Source: Ferdinandcohnia salidurans (GTDB taxonomy: Bacteria; Bacillota; Bacilli; Bacillales; Bacillaceae_L). From it: a stretch of DNA of 64,000 nt. The stretch spans positions 434,001 through 498,000 of the forward strand of contig NZ_JBHUEK010000007.1 of NCBI RefSeq assembly GCF_042680725.1, written 5' to 3'. Of this stretch, positions 1 through 8,122 are shown in pieces. The translations under genes were made by a program, and so were the position numbers. The first letter of the stretch is position 1. Every line of letters begins with the position of its first letter. Under the pieces are notes generated by a model. The model did no database searches. It had not been told where the DNA came from and saw only the letters and a program-made list of their open reading frames with translations.

Positions 1-230
1 TCAACGATGTCTTTATATTGCTCCGGCTTTTCCCACACAAGAGTGATGCTGTCCTCATCAGAAGCAAGGTTTGGGATCTGTAATTTTACAGGTGATGCAG
101 GTGCATTTGGGGGTGTGTCCGTGTTTGCTTTCGCTGCAACGACACTAAAGCTACTATTAACTAATAATAAAATCAAAAACACAGAGAAAATTACTTTAAA
201 TCTCTTCAAATACTGTTCCACCCTTCCCAT
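1..230 (-). CDS. Secreted fibronectin type III-like protein, N-terminal part only
   Basis: The reading frame runs off the left edge, so only about 76 N-terminal residues are visible. They show a basic start, a hydrophobic signal-peptide core (VIFSVFLILLLV) and a likely signal peptidase site after VVAAKA. After that the text PNAPASPVKLQI...SITLVWEKP looks like the first strand of a fibronectin type III domain, which usually serves binding in extracellular enzymes. An in-frame TAG lies directly before the ATG at 230. A TTG at 209 has the better spaced Shine-Dalgarno (GGAAGGGTGG) and gives a classic signal peptide beginning MKRFKVIF, so the true start may be 209. The catalytic or binding part of the protein lies outside the window. 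Confidence 0.6.
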   Translation of the reverse strand, partial: MGRVEQYLKRFKVIFSVFLILLLVNSSFSVVAAKANTDTPPNAPASPVKLQIPNLASDEDSITLVWEKPEQYKDIV

Positions 231-615
231 CTAATTAATAAAAATATGAAACTACTGTTCCTCCTTTCTTTTAAAAGTTATATAAACTTTTATAATGCTG
301 AATGGCACTCAAAAGTTTATTAAAAGGGAATGTAGGATTTCAAAACTATGTTAATCTCTTTTATATAAGTACGTATACAATCATTTTATTGAATATTTAG
401 ACTATTTTAGTTACATTTTCCTATACAAAAAGTCCTGTATGAGGAAATGATTACCGTTCAATGAAATGACTATCTTGTTAAACATAAAAAACTACAATTT
501 GAAAAAAACGCTGCTAGGTTAAGTGTTCGTTTAGAAATTCAAATGTGGAAGGGCTGTGCTTTTTTGCCTTCCACATTATATTTCTTTATAAGTCCTTTTT
601 TAATTGAATCTCGAC
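231..615. other. Gene-free stretch between secreted protein and polysaccharide operon
   Basis: AT-rich intergenic DNA of about 385 bp. It contains the leader of the partial secreted-protein gene (AAAGGAGG near 263-270) and, at 542-577, the hairpin that ends the polysaccharide operon. No convincing ORF or RNA gene was seen in the rest. Confidence 0.6.
542..577 (-). terminator. Hairpin downstream of polysaccharide operon
   Basis: Perfect 11-bp inverted repeat AATGTGGAAGG / CCTTCCACATT about 40 bp beyond the stop of the last operon gene. The U-run after the stem is weak on both strands, so termination is inferred mainly from position. Confidence 0.5.
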
Positions 616-1023
616 TTACTGTAAGATTTCCATTGGAAATGTGTCTGTATCCAGTTTGTTGTATTCCTTAGAAGATACAGCAAGCATAATTAACGGATAA
701 TCCTCTTCATTTTTAAAAGCGTGGACTACCTGTGGCGGTACTTTTAAAACGACATGATCTTCCGCCGAAATATAGAGTTCATCTACCATTCCTGAATCTA
801 AATTCTTCAGTGCCACTTTTGCTCTTCCACTAACAACCACAAAATATTCTAATGTTTTTTTATGATAATGATTTCCTCTAACGCTATCACATTCAGAATA
901 TAACACGTAAACCTCTTCGATTTGTTCATTTTCTTCTAGCTGGCTCTTCATGATAATTTTTTTAAGACTTCCGCGCTTATCTTCGAAAGGCTTTATAGAA
1001 ATTAACTCATAACCTTTTTTCAA
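616..1023 (-). CDS. Cupin sugar isomerase/epimerase-like protein (WxcM/FdtA type)
   Basis: A 135-residue single-domain cupin. The segment RGNHYHKKTLEYFVVVSG (around residues 49-66) is the metal-binding cupin motif shared by FdtA/WxcM sugar 3,4-ketoisomerases and by the C-terminal domain of CapF-type nucleotide-sugar enzymes. A second cupin motif is centred on PPQVVHAF. The likely role is isomerising or epimerising a keto-sugar nucleotide for surface polysaccharide. It is the last gene of the operon that starts with rfbF. The start is a TTG with GGGAG seven bases upstream. The exact reaction cannot be told from sequence, and a dTDP-4-keto-rhamnose 3,5-epimerase-like role is an alternative. Confidence 0.7.
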   Translation of the reverse strand: MKKGYELISIKPFEDKRGSLKKIIMKSQLEENEQIEEVYVLYSECDSVRGNHYHKKTLEYFVVVSGRAKVALKNLDSGMVDELYISAEDHVVLKVPPQVVHAFKNEEDYPLIMLAVSSKEYNKLDTDTFPMEILQ

Positions 1024-1077
1024 CTTCCCACTCCCTCTCCGCTCTAGATTTCCAAAAGGTGGTTTACCGTTTTCTCT

Positions 1078-2043
1078 TTATCTCTTTGTACCGATGAATT
1101 TCTCTTCATTTGCCATATACCAATTAATTGTTCTTTTGATCCCCTCTTCTAGGCTTACCTTTGGTTCCCAATTTAAAAGTCTCTTAATTTTAGTTGTATC
1201 TGGTTGCTGTCTCCAAACTTCATTTTTTCTATAAGGTATTGCTCCATAATTGGGTTGTTTCTGTAATCCCATTTCTTTGTAAATAATATCTACAAAGTGC
1301 TTTAATTTGAAGATTTCACCGTTCCCAATATTGAAGACTTCATGGTTAACAGCTTCATTTTTGGCAGCTAAAACAAATCCATCCATAATATTTTCGATAT
1401 AACAATAATCCCGGTATTGTTCACAAGGTGTTAAGTTCACTTCTTTCCCTTCTAAAATTGAGAGAATAATATAAGGAAAGAATTTATGGCTTCCCTCTTT
1501 TTCACCAAATATTCCAAAAGGCCTTAGCGTGACTAGATTTATGTTGTTCTCCTTTGCAATTTGATGAGCAATGATCGTGGCTGATGCTTTCGTGCTTCCG
1601 TAAATGCTATCGGGCTCTAAATATGAATTCTCCCTAATAATCTCCTGTTTATCACCGTACTCCATACATGTACCAACATTAATGAATTTCTTACATCCAA
1701 TGTCTTTTACGGAATTTAGTAAATTCATTGTCCCCATAATATTTGTGCTAGCAGCAGTAAAATAATCCTTTTGTCTTGAATCTACTCCATAAGCACCAAC
1801 ATGAAAAATAAAATCGGGTTTAATTTGTTTAACAATTTTATCTATTGCGGATGAATCTCTTAAATCCACCAGATGAATATCAATATCTTTTTTATATTCT
1901 TCAATTCTCCATAAATCGGATGATTCTCTAACTAGAACTGATACTAGAGCTTCCTCTTGTACCATTCTTTGGACTACATGGGACCCAATAAATCCGTTGG
2001 CCCCTGTAATTAAAACCCTTTGATTACTAAAAAAATTTTCCAC
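1078..2043 (-). CDS. NAD-dependent epimerase/dehydratase (extended SDR)
   Basis: A 321-residue extended short-chain dehydrogenase. The N-terminal Rossmann motif GANGFIG lies at 14-20, and the catalytic YGSTK pair is Y149/K153 with the upstream Thr/Ser region VGTCMEYG. Family members change C4 or C6 of nucleotide sugars or reduce 4-keto sugars. CDP-sugar reductases and epimerases are the nearest functional types I recognise. It lies between the glycosyltransferase and the cupin in a tightly packed operon. The start is GTG at 2043 with GGGAGAG upstream. Substrate is unassigned. Because the operon opens with a cytidylyltransferase, a CDP-sugar substrate is a reasonable guess. Confidence 0.75.
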   Translation of the reverse strand: MENFFSNQRVLITGANGFIGSHVVQRMVQEEALVSVLVRESSDLWRIEEYKKDIDIHLVDLRDSSAIDKIVKQIKPDFIFHVGAYGVDSRQKDYFTAASTNIMGTMNLLNSVKDIGCKKFINVGTCMEYGDKQEIIRENSYLEPDSIYGSTKASATIIAHQIAKENNINLVTLRPFGIFGEKEGSHKFFPYIILSILEGKEVNLTPCEQYRDYCYIENIMDGFVLAAKNEAVNHEVFNIGNGEIFKLKHFVDIIYKEMGLQKQPNYGAIPYRKNEVWRQQPDTTKIKRLLNWEPKVSLEEGIKRTINWYMANEEKFIGTKR

Positions 2044-2060
2044 GATAATCTCTCCCGTAG

Positions 2061-3914
2061 TTAAAGATGATCAATATGAAAATAATTTAAAGCCTTGTAA
2101 TCGGCATTACTTCGATGATCACTCTTATAAAAGTGTTCATCTACTGATTTTATTTTTTCCATTTCCTCTTTTACAGCTTTAACATAAGGCGAATAAATGG
2201 AATTGATCATATTTTCATTTAAAGTATTTGTGTTGCACAAATCAAATTCAATCTGATTTAGAATGACGAACCCGCTGTAATGATAGGCAAAAAGTTTATC
2301 AGCATGTAGACTTTCTTTCACATTCCAAGGCCCCGCTGTTGTATGAGGTGTCTCTATGACCTTCCCAGTTGGAAAATGGTGAATCCATTGGTCTAAATAC
2401 TTTTGGTCGGCCCAGCGTCCGTCTTCTACGACATCAAAACACCAGTTGACACAATCTTTTTTCCACTTAAAAAGACAGTCAAACGAGATTTCATTTCTGT
2501 AAAAACCGATAAGCCCGGAATCGTAAACTCCATATTTTTTTTCTTCTTCAGCAGAAGCCCTTCGTGGAACCATACTGATAGGATGTTGTTCATTCAACTC
2601 ATGAAATACATTTCTAACATCTGTGAAAAAATACATATCCACATCCGTATAGATGACAGATTTTACAGTATAGTTATTTTTTAATACATATGAAATAAAT
2701 GAAGCTTTTAGGGTCCGAGAATACTCATCGAAGCTTCTACTATCTTTAATACTTAATAACTCGTTGCCTTCGATGTTTTTTAAAGTAATTAGAATGGCAT
2801 GATCTAAATTCATTTTGTTCAGTAAGGAATAGGTACGATCATCTAGACAACAAATCCAAAGTCGAAAATTAGGTGTGTGTTTTTTGAGGGAATGATATAG
2901 AGCTAAGCCTTGTGCTAGGTTTTTTGCGCTAATGATTGTACAAAGGTCATAGGTCTCATCAGTGGACATGTTCGCTTGAAGGTTAAAGTAATTTCTAACA
3001 TGATAATCTTTGCTATTTTTTTCGATTGTAAAGGTATTGTCAACAGCTTTAATTTTATCCATTATTTCGTTGCAGGCATTTAGATAAGGGATATAAAGAT
3101 GTTCAATTACATCATCTCTCTGATTCATGACATAGTGGCAGATGTCAAATACATTACCATCAAAATATTTAAACCCATAATAATGGAAAAATATGACCTT
3201 TTCATGATCGATATAAATATCATTACCTGATTTAATGATTGAACGATCATTGTACCGATAATTTATGATATAAGGAGTAAGATTTACTCCGATATTTTCG
3301 ATTATTCCTACATTTTTAAACCTTTTCATCCAATCGTTTGCATATACTTGATCACTCCAGAGTCCATGTTCCCACTTATCAAAACACCATTCTATTAACT
3401 TCTCTCTAAACCAGTGGAGACACTCCATCGCATGCTCATCTCTTTTAAAGCCCATATATCCAGTATTATAGACACCGTTCGTATCCCCTAAGAAACTATG
3501 TTCTTCACGCCATTTTTCCTCTGTCAGTGTAATTGAATAGTCTCCCCATTCGGTAAAAATAGGTTCTGGATCAGAGAGAAATAAAGTATCTCCATCTAGC
3601 CATACAATATGATTAATTTCAGAGAAATGCTTAAATAAATATAGACATATGGATGCCTTAGATGTCCAGATATACTCCTTGTCATTTCGTGAGTTCTTAA
3701 CGGATAGTAATTCCTTGTCATCCTTTTCGATTTCTTCCATACTAATGATCGTTGCATGTGGGAGGTTCATTTTCTCGAACAAAGCTTTGGCCTCTTCATG
3801 AAGACAAATCATAAAAAACTCAAAATCTTTATCGTGCTTTTCTAGAGAATGGTATAGTAATAGACCTTTATAGGTATAATCCTTGCTAAATGTTGAACAA
3901 TAATAGTGTTTCAA
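2061..3914 (-). CDS. Tandem two-domain glycosyltransferase (GT-A, DxD type)
   Basis: A 617-residue protein made of two homologous halves, about 1-310 and 322-617. Each half begins with a GT-A nucleotide-binding region (YSLEKH-type YHSLEKHDKDFEFF and YHSLKKHTPNFRLW). Each has one metal-binding DxD: D107-G-D109 in WLDGDTLF and D424-V-D426 in YTDVDMYF. Each also has a matching GVYNTGYMGF / GVYDSGLIGF segment and a WSDQ / WADQ motif. No signal peptide or membrane segment is visible, so it is probably cytosolic or peripheral. It likely adds two sugars or a repeating pair to a lipid-linked glycan. The start is TTG with GGAAGGGG nine bases upstream. Acceptor and donor are unknown. Confidence 0.75.
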   Translation of the reverse strand: MKHYYCSTFSKDYTYKGLLLYHSLEKHDKDFEFFMICLHEEAKALFEKMNLPHATIISMEEIEKDDKELLSVKNSRNDKEYIWTSKASICLYLFKHFSEINHIVWLDGDTLFLSDPEPIFTEWGDYSITLTEEKWREEHSFLGDTNGVYNTGYMGFKRDEHAMECLHWFREKLIEWCFDKWEHGLWSDQVYANDWMKRFKNVGIIENIGVNLTPYIINYRYNDRSIIKSGNDIYIDHEKVIFFHYYGFKYFDGNVFDICHYVMNQRDDVIEHLYIPYLNACNEIMDKIKAVDNTFTIEKNSKDYHVRNYFNLQANMSTDETYDLCTIISAKNLAQGLALYHSLKKHTPNFRLWICCLDDRTYSLLNKMNLDHAILITLKNIEGNELLSIKDSRSFDEYSRTLKASFISYVLKNNYTVKSVIYTDVDMYFFTDVRNVFHELNEQHPISMVPRRASAEEEKKYGVYDSGLIGFYRNEISFDCLFKWKKDCVNWCFDVVEDGRWADQKYLDQWIHHFPTGKVIETPHTTAGPWNVKESLHADKLFAYHYSGFVILNQIEFDLCNTNTLNENMINSIYSPYVKAVKEEMEKIKSVDEHFYKSDHRSNADYKALNYFHIDHL

Positions 3915-3981
3915 ATGTCTAAACCCCTTCCAAATTAAATTTTCCTAAATGAGTAATCAGGAAGTTTTTCATAAAAGTTGA

Positions 3982-5235
3982 TTAATCGTATATATACCGA
4001 TAATCAAAAACATTCTTTTGCTCTATCAATTCTTTATTTATTAAAAATTCATTCCACGCTGTTAAAATAACAACATGATTTACTTTTGCAAGTAGCGATT
4101 TTAAATTCGGGGAATACTCAATTGGTAGGTTATATGCCTCTTTAAACTCTTCGATTGCCATCGGATCATAAACGATAATATTTTGATATCCTTTTTGCAA
4201 TAAACCCTCAATAATTGACTTTGCTGGTGTATCCCTTATGTCATTTGAATTTGGTTTGAATGCTAAACCAAGAACTCCGATAGGCTCTTTCTCCCCTGTT
4301 TTTTCAGCAATATCATTTACGACATATGCTTTTATTGTCTCGTTTACTTTTAAGGTTCCTTTTAATAGTTCAGGTGAGTAGGAGTTTTTTAATGACTGGT
4401 TAACTAAGGCCATCGTATCCTTTGGGAGACAATAACCACCAAATCCACAGCCTGGATAAACATAGGATGTCATTTTTGCGGGATCACCAAACCATCTTTT
4501 ATCAAGATGCAGAACCTGAAATGATTTTTTTATATCAATCTCTCCGATGCTCTTAGCGATCAATGACTGTTCATTCGCGAAACTAATGAGAGATGCAAGT
4601 AAAGTGTTAGATAAATACTTAATAAACTCTGCTGTATTAAGGCTAACCCTATACATTGGAGCATTAAATGATTGATAAATCCTTTCTACTATTTGGCCAC
4701 TTCTATCTTCTTCTTGACCAATCACAATTCGATCTGGAACCATAAAGTCTTCCCAGGCATACCCTTCTCTTAAAAATTCAGGATTATTGGTTATGCCAAT
4801 ATCAATCCCAACCTTAAAGCCTAGATTTTCTATAAATGGTTTTATACTTTCACTTGTTGTTGATGGAGGAATAGTTGATTTAAGAACCAATACTTTATAA
4901 TCTGGCTTTTTTATACATGCGGTTATACTTTTAACGGCATCGAATATATAGCGTAAATCAGCACTTCCATCGGCTTTACTCGGGGTTCCTACGCAAAGAA
5001 AAATGACTTCACTATTGTCTACTGCTTCCTGTAAATGATCTACAATCTTAAAACCTTTATTTAAATGCTGATTTAATTTCTCATCAAGGTTAGGTTCAAA
5101 GAAAGGAATAGTCCCTTTTGTTAACTTCTCTTTTTTTCTTAGATCAATGTCATAGCCATAAACACTGTATCCTTTTTCACTAAATCCTAAAGCTGTTGTT
5201 AATCCAACAAAACCAAGACCGATAACGGTAATCAA
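3982..5235 (-). CDS. UDP-glucose/GDP-mannose-type nucleotide-sugar 6-dehydrogenase
   Basis: A 417-residue NAD-dependent dehydrogenase that oxidises the C6 hydroxyl of a nucleotide sugar to a carboxylate. Visible are the Rossmann motif VIGLGFVG (4-11), the Lys in the LKSTIPP segment, NPEFLREGYA, and the catalytic cysteine C269 in GCGFGGYCLPKD. A C-terminal UDP-binding domain follows (LGLAFKPNSNDIRDTPA). Length and motifs are typical of the Ugd family. The TTG start overlaps the stop of the upstream decarboxylase gene by 4 nt (TTGA), so translation is likely coupled. Its pairing with a UXS-like gene suggests oxidation then decarboxylation. The adjacent rfbF raises the question whether the nucleotide is UDP or CDP. 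Confidence 0.85.
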   Translation of the reverse strand: MITVIGLGFVGLTTALGFSEKGYSVYGYDIDLRKKEKLTKGTIPFFEPNLDEKLNQHLNKGFKIVDHLQEAVDNSEVIFLCVGTPSKADGSADLRYIFDAVKSITACIKKPDYKVLVLKSTIPPSTTSESIKPFIENLGFKVGIDIGITNNPEFLREGYAWEDFMVPDRIVIGQEEDRSGQIVERIYQSFNAPMYRVSLNTAEFIKYLSNTLLASLISFANEQSLIAKSIGEIDIKKSFQVLHLDKRWFGDPAKMTSYVYPGCGFGGYCLPKDTMALVNQSLKNSYSPELLKGTLKVNETIKAYVVNDIAEKTGEKEPIGVLGLAFKPNSNDIRDTPAKSIIEGLLQKGYQNIIVYDPMAIEEFKEAYNLPIEYSPNLKSLLAKVNHVVILTAWNEFLINKELIEQKNVFDYRYIYD

Positions 5236-6332
5236 TGAATTTCACCTCTTTCTTTTAAAAAGGTTAGAAAGCGATCCACACCTTCGACAATTGAAATGGA
5301 AGGAGTATAATTTAATAGTTTTCTAGCTTTTGAGATATCCGGGCATCTTCTTAATGGATTATGAGTTAAATAGCTCTTCTCTTCCGATTTTCTAAATTCG
5401 ATTGATTGATTGTAATTAAAAATTCTTTCGCCTGCATCCTTATAAATATCGGCTAATTGTTTTACTGAAATTTCCGGTTTGTCTATGCCTATATTAAAGT
5501 AGTCAAACGGTTCATAGAGTAAAGCCTTTAAATAACCAGTAATAGCATCAGTTACGTAACAAAATGTTCGAGTTGGGTTTCCGTCAGAATGCATGATTAG
5601 TTTTTGATTCTCAATAACTGCTTTTGCAAAATCAGCTGGTACCCGCTTATCATTCAATCTCATTCCTGGTCCGTAATTATTAAATGGTCTGACAATAGAA
5701 ATTGGCATTTGGTATTTTTCAGCATATAAATAACAAAGTGTCTCACCAAATCTTTTTGCCTCATCATAGCATGCACGTGGTCCAATCATAGACACATTTC
5801 CTCGATAATCCTCGGTAGTCGGAATATACTCTGGAAAAGGATCACCATAGATCTCACTACTTGAGAAAAATAAAAATCCTTTAACTTCTTTACCCCTATA
5901 GAAATCAAGCAATGCTCTTAATCCCCAAATATTTGCATCCACTGTTTCCAATGGGAATTTTCTATAATAGGTCGGTGAAGCAATGGAAGCCATGTGAATG
6001 ATAAAATCTATATCAGCAATTTTTGATGTATCGAACAGTGAAAATTCTGTAATATCAAAAGTGTATAATTCAATCTTTGGATTTAATCTGTTTATGTCCG
6101 TAATCCATTTGGGTTTCCCTAGTTTAAAATTATCAATTCCTATAATACTTCTAATTCCTAGTTCTTCTGCGTATTCAGATAAAAAAGACATTAAATAATA
6201 TCCTAGAAATCCAGCACAACCAGTTATCAAGATTGATGCATCTTTGAGTTTTTCTTTTTCAGACTGTGTAAGATTATTGAAGATATACTGGAGGTCTGTT
6301 TGATAGATTGTGTGTTCTTCATTCCTATCCAC
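5232..6332 (-). CDS. UDP-glucuronate decarboxylase-like extended SDR (UXS family)
   Basis: A 366-residue extended SDR. It has the NAD motif GCAGFLG (38-44), the segment ASIASPTYYRKFP, the Ser-rich SSSEIYGDP, and GPRACYDEAKR containing Y189/K193. The GPRACYDE.KR signature and the ASPxxY segment are characteristic of UDP-xylose synthase, which decarboxylates UDP-glucuronate. An extra N-terminal extension of about 30 residues precedes the Rossmann fold. The start is GTG with GGAGGTG upstream. The gene is 17 nt downstream of rfbF and overlaps the 6-dehydrogenase by 4 nt. The two enzymes together would turn a nucleotide-glucose into a nucleotide-pentose. Confidence 0.75.
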   Translation of the reverse strand: MDRNEEHTIYQTDLQYIFNNLTQSEKEKLKDASILITGCAGFLGYYLMSFLSEYAEELGIRSIIGIDNFKLGKPKWITDINRLNPKIELYTFDITEFSLFDTSKIADIDFIIHMASIASPTYYRKFPLETVDANIWGLRALLDFYRGKEVKGFLFFSSSEIYGDPFPEYIPTTEDYRGNVSMIGPRACYDEAKRFGETLCYLYAEKYQMPISIVRPFNNYGPGMRLNDKRVPADFAKAVIENQKLIMHSDGNPTRTFCYVTDAITGYLKALLYEPFDYFNIGIDKPEISVKQLADIYKDAGERIFNYNQSIEFRKSEEKSYLTHNPLRRCPDISKARKLLNYTPSISIVEGVDRFLTFLKERGEIH

Positions 6333-6349
6333 CTGTATCCACCTCCATT

Positions 6350-7132
6350 TTATTTATTCCATACCTTCCACTGGGCTTTATTCGAATCCCAAAGCTCTTG
6401 TAAATACCTCTTATCTTTTAACGTATCCATCGGCTGCCAAAAACCCGTATGCTTAAATGCCATTAATTGACTATCTTTAGCGAGATTCTCTAATGGCTCC
6501 TTTTCAAAAATTGTTTGATCACCATTATTTATATAGTTAAATACTTCCGGTTGTAATACAAAAAAGCCTGCGTTTATCCAACCGCCATCACCTTGTAGCT
6601 TTTCTTGAAATTTCTCTACTTTTTGATCAGGTGAAAAGGACAAAGTTCCAAATCTTCCCTTCGGTTGTGTCGCCGTTACTGTCGCTAGTTTTCCATGGGA
6701 CTGATGGAACTCAACTAGTTGTTTGATATTAATATCCCCAACTCCATCACCATAGGTCAGCATAAAAGGGTTATTTCCGATATAATCCTGGATTCTCTTG
6801 ATCCGTCCACCTGTCAATGTATTTAGACCTGTATCAGCTAAAGTAACCTTCCATGGTTCCGTAAAACTCTGATGGATTATACACTTATTCTCATTTTGAA
6901 AATCAAAGGTTACATCGGAATGATTGAGATAATAATTTGAAAAGTACTCTTTAATAACATGGCTCTTATACCCCAAGCAGATAATAAAATCGTTAAAACC
7001 ATAATTAGAGTACAGTTTCATAATGTGCCATAGGATGGGTTTATCTCCTATCTCTATCATAGGTTTGGGTTTTAAATAGGTTTCCTCACTAATTCTTGTC
7101 CCAAATCCACCTGCCAAAATTACGACCTTCAT
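6350..7132 (-). CDS. rfbF: Glucose-1-phosphate cytidylyltransferase
   Basis: Makes CDP-glucose from CTP and glucose 1-phosphate. The protein of about 260 residues starts at MKVVILAGGFGTR, the nucleotidyltransferase signature, followed by KPKPMIEIGDKPILWHI, LTYGDGVGD and GFWQPMDTLKDK. All are strongly diagnostic of RfbF/DdhA. I chose the start at 7132 because AAAGGAGGG sits six bases before it. An in-frame ATG at 7150 lies upstream of this ribosome binding site. It is the first gene of the polysaccharide operon, and the 220 bp upstream should hold the promoter. The usual partner, CDP-glucose 4,6-dehydratase (rfbG), is absent, which makes the fate of CDP-glucose here uncertain. Confidence 0.9.
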   Translation of the reverse strand: MKVVILAGGFGTRISEETYLKPKPMIEIGDKPILWHIMKLYSNYGFNDFIICLGYKSHVIKEYFSNYYLNHSDVTFDFQNENKCIIHQSFTEPWKVTLADTGLNTLTGGRIKRIQDYIGNNPFMLTYGDGVGDINIKQLVEFHQSHGKLATVTATQPKGRFGTLSFSPDQKVEKFQEKLQGDGGWINAGFFVLQPEVFNYINNGDQTIFEKEPLENLAKDSQLMAFKHTGFWQPMDTLKDKRYLQELWDSNKAQWKVWNK

Positions 7133-7355
7133 GTTTTCCCTCCTTTTCATTTCTTATTAACATATTCTGAAATTCTAGTATTGTATAGGTATAAACATAC
7201 TGTTAACGAAATGTGCATAAGCCACGAAAGATAGGGAATATTTCGAGAGATATTAAGATTGGGATTCGGTTTGAAGACTAGAGAATAAGTTATGGGGTAG
7301 TCCATCCAAATGAACTATACAAAATCAAAGAGGAAAAGGCTGAATTGGTGAAAAA

Positions 7356-7874
7356 TTACACTAAAAATTGTTCGAAACGACTTTGTAAATCGGTAATAAT
7401 TTCAACGGGCTGTTTATTCGTTGTATCATAAAGATGGTTTTTGTTCGGTAAACCTTTTTCAAGATGATCTAATAAATGTAGAGAACCTTGTATTAAAAAA
7501 TCATCCCCACGCTTATTTAACCGTCTAATAAGTGTTTCTTTATCTGCTCGTAATACAACATAATAAATTTTCACATTAAATTGCGAAATATGTTTGCAAA
7601 ACCACTGTAATTCACTTCTAACAACATAATCAACAATTACATTCATGTTATTCTCTAAGCAATTCTTTGTTAAGGAAAGGATATTTTTCCAAAGTAGTGA
7701 TCGCTGTTTTTCCCTAGGAAGTGGCTCTTTTCCTGCGAACATTGATTTAATTCGGTCCCCTTCAATTAAAACAACTTTATCCATCTCCCTAGCAAGTGCC
7801 CTCGACAAAGTCGATTTACCAACTCCATATGGACCTGAAATGATGTAAATGGAACTATTGGTTCTATTATTCAT
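7356..7874 (-). CDS. P-loop kinase-like ATPase
   Basis: A 172-residue protein with a Walker A motif GPYGVGKST (14-22), a following DRIKSMF segment, and an RLNKRG arginine-rich lid region near residue 118. The fold resembles small AAA-type kinases such as shikimate kinase, chloramphenicol phosphotransferase and zeta-like kinases, which phosphorylate small molecules. No partner antitoxin or pathway gene is adjacent, so the substrate is unknown. The start ATG has AAAGGAG eight bases upstream. It is transcribed alone, about 200 bp upstream of rfbF on the same strand. Confidence 0.6.
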   Translation of the reverse strand: MNNRTNSSIYIISGPYGVGKSTLSRALAREMDKVVLIEGDRIKSMFAGKEPLPREKQRSLLWKNILSLTKNCLENNMNVIVDYVVRSELQWFCKHISQFNVKIYYVVLRADKETLIRRLNKRGDDFLIQGSLHLLDHLEKGLPNKNHLYDTTNKQPVEIITDLQSRFEQFLV

Positions 7875-8046
7875 ATTAAATCTCCTTTCAAAATCCTTGT
7901 TAATTGGGGGAATTCATCTTTTTTGGGGGGTCTTGTCCTTACTAAATGGTTTTTCAATTTTATATTAAGGATATGCGTATTCGTATTATCCTGTGCTTAT
8001 AAATTAAACATTGAGTAAACCTAATGTTGGAGAGCTAGTATTCTTA

Positions 8047-8080
8047 TAAAAAAAGCCAACGTCCTCAACAAGACGTTAGC
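8047..8080 (-). terminator. Rho-independent terminator after NhaC-type antiporter
   Basis: Stem GCTAACGTC / GACGTTGGC with a short loop, followed on the minus strand by a run of seven U. It lies about 45 bp past the antiporter stop codon. Confidence 0.8.
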
Positions 8081-8122
8081 TAGTTTGACCTTAGCATATA
8101 TACGAAGTAAGAGTTTGTTTGC

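Noticed and set aside
7..234. Plus-strand 75-residue ORF at the left edge
   Set aside because: The minus strand encodes a clear signal peptide plus a fibronectin-like start; the plus ORF is its shadow.
7356..7874. P-loop kinase as a zeta-type toxin of a toxin-antitoxin pair
   Set aside because: No small antitoxin gene lies on either side, and the motifs fit general small-molecule kinases.
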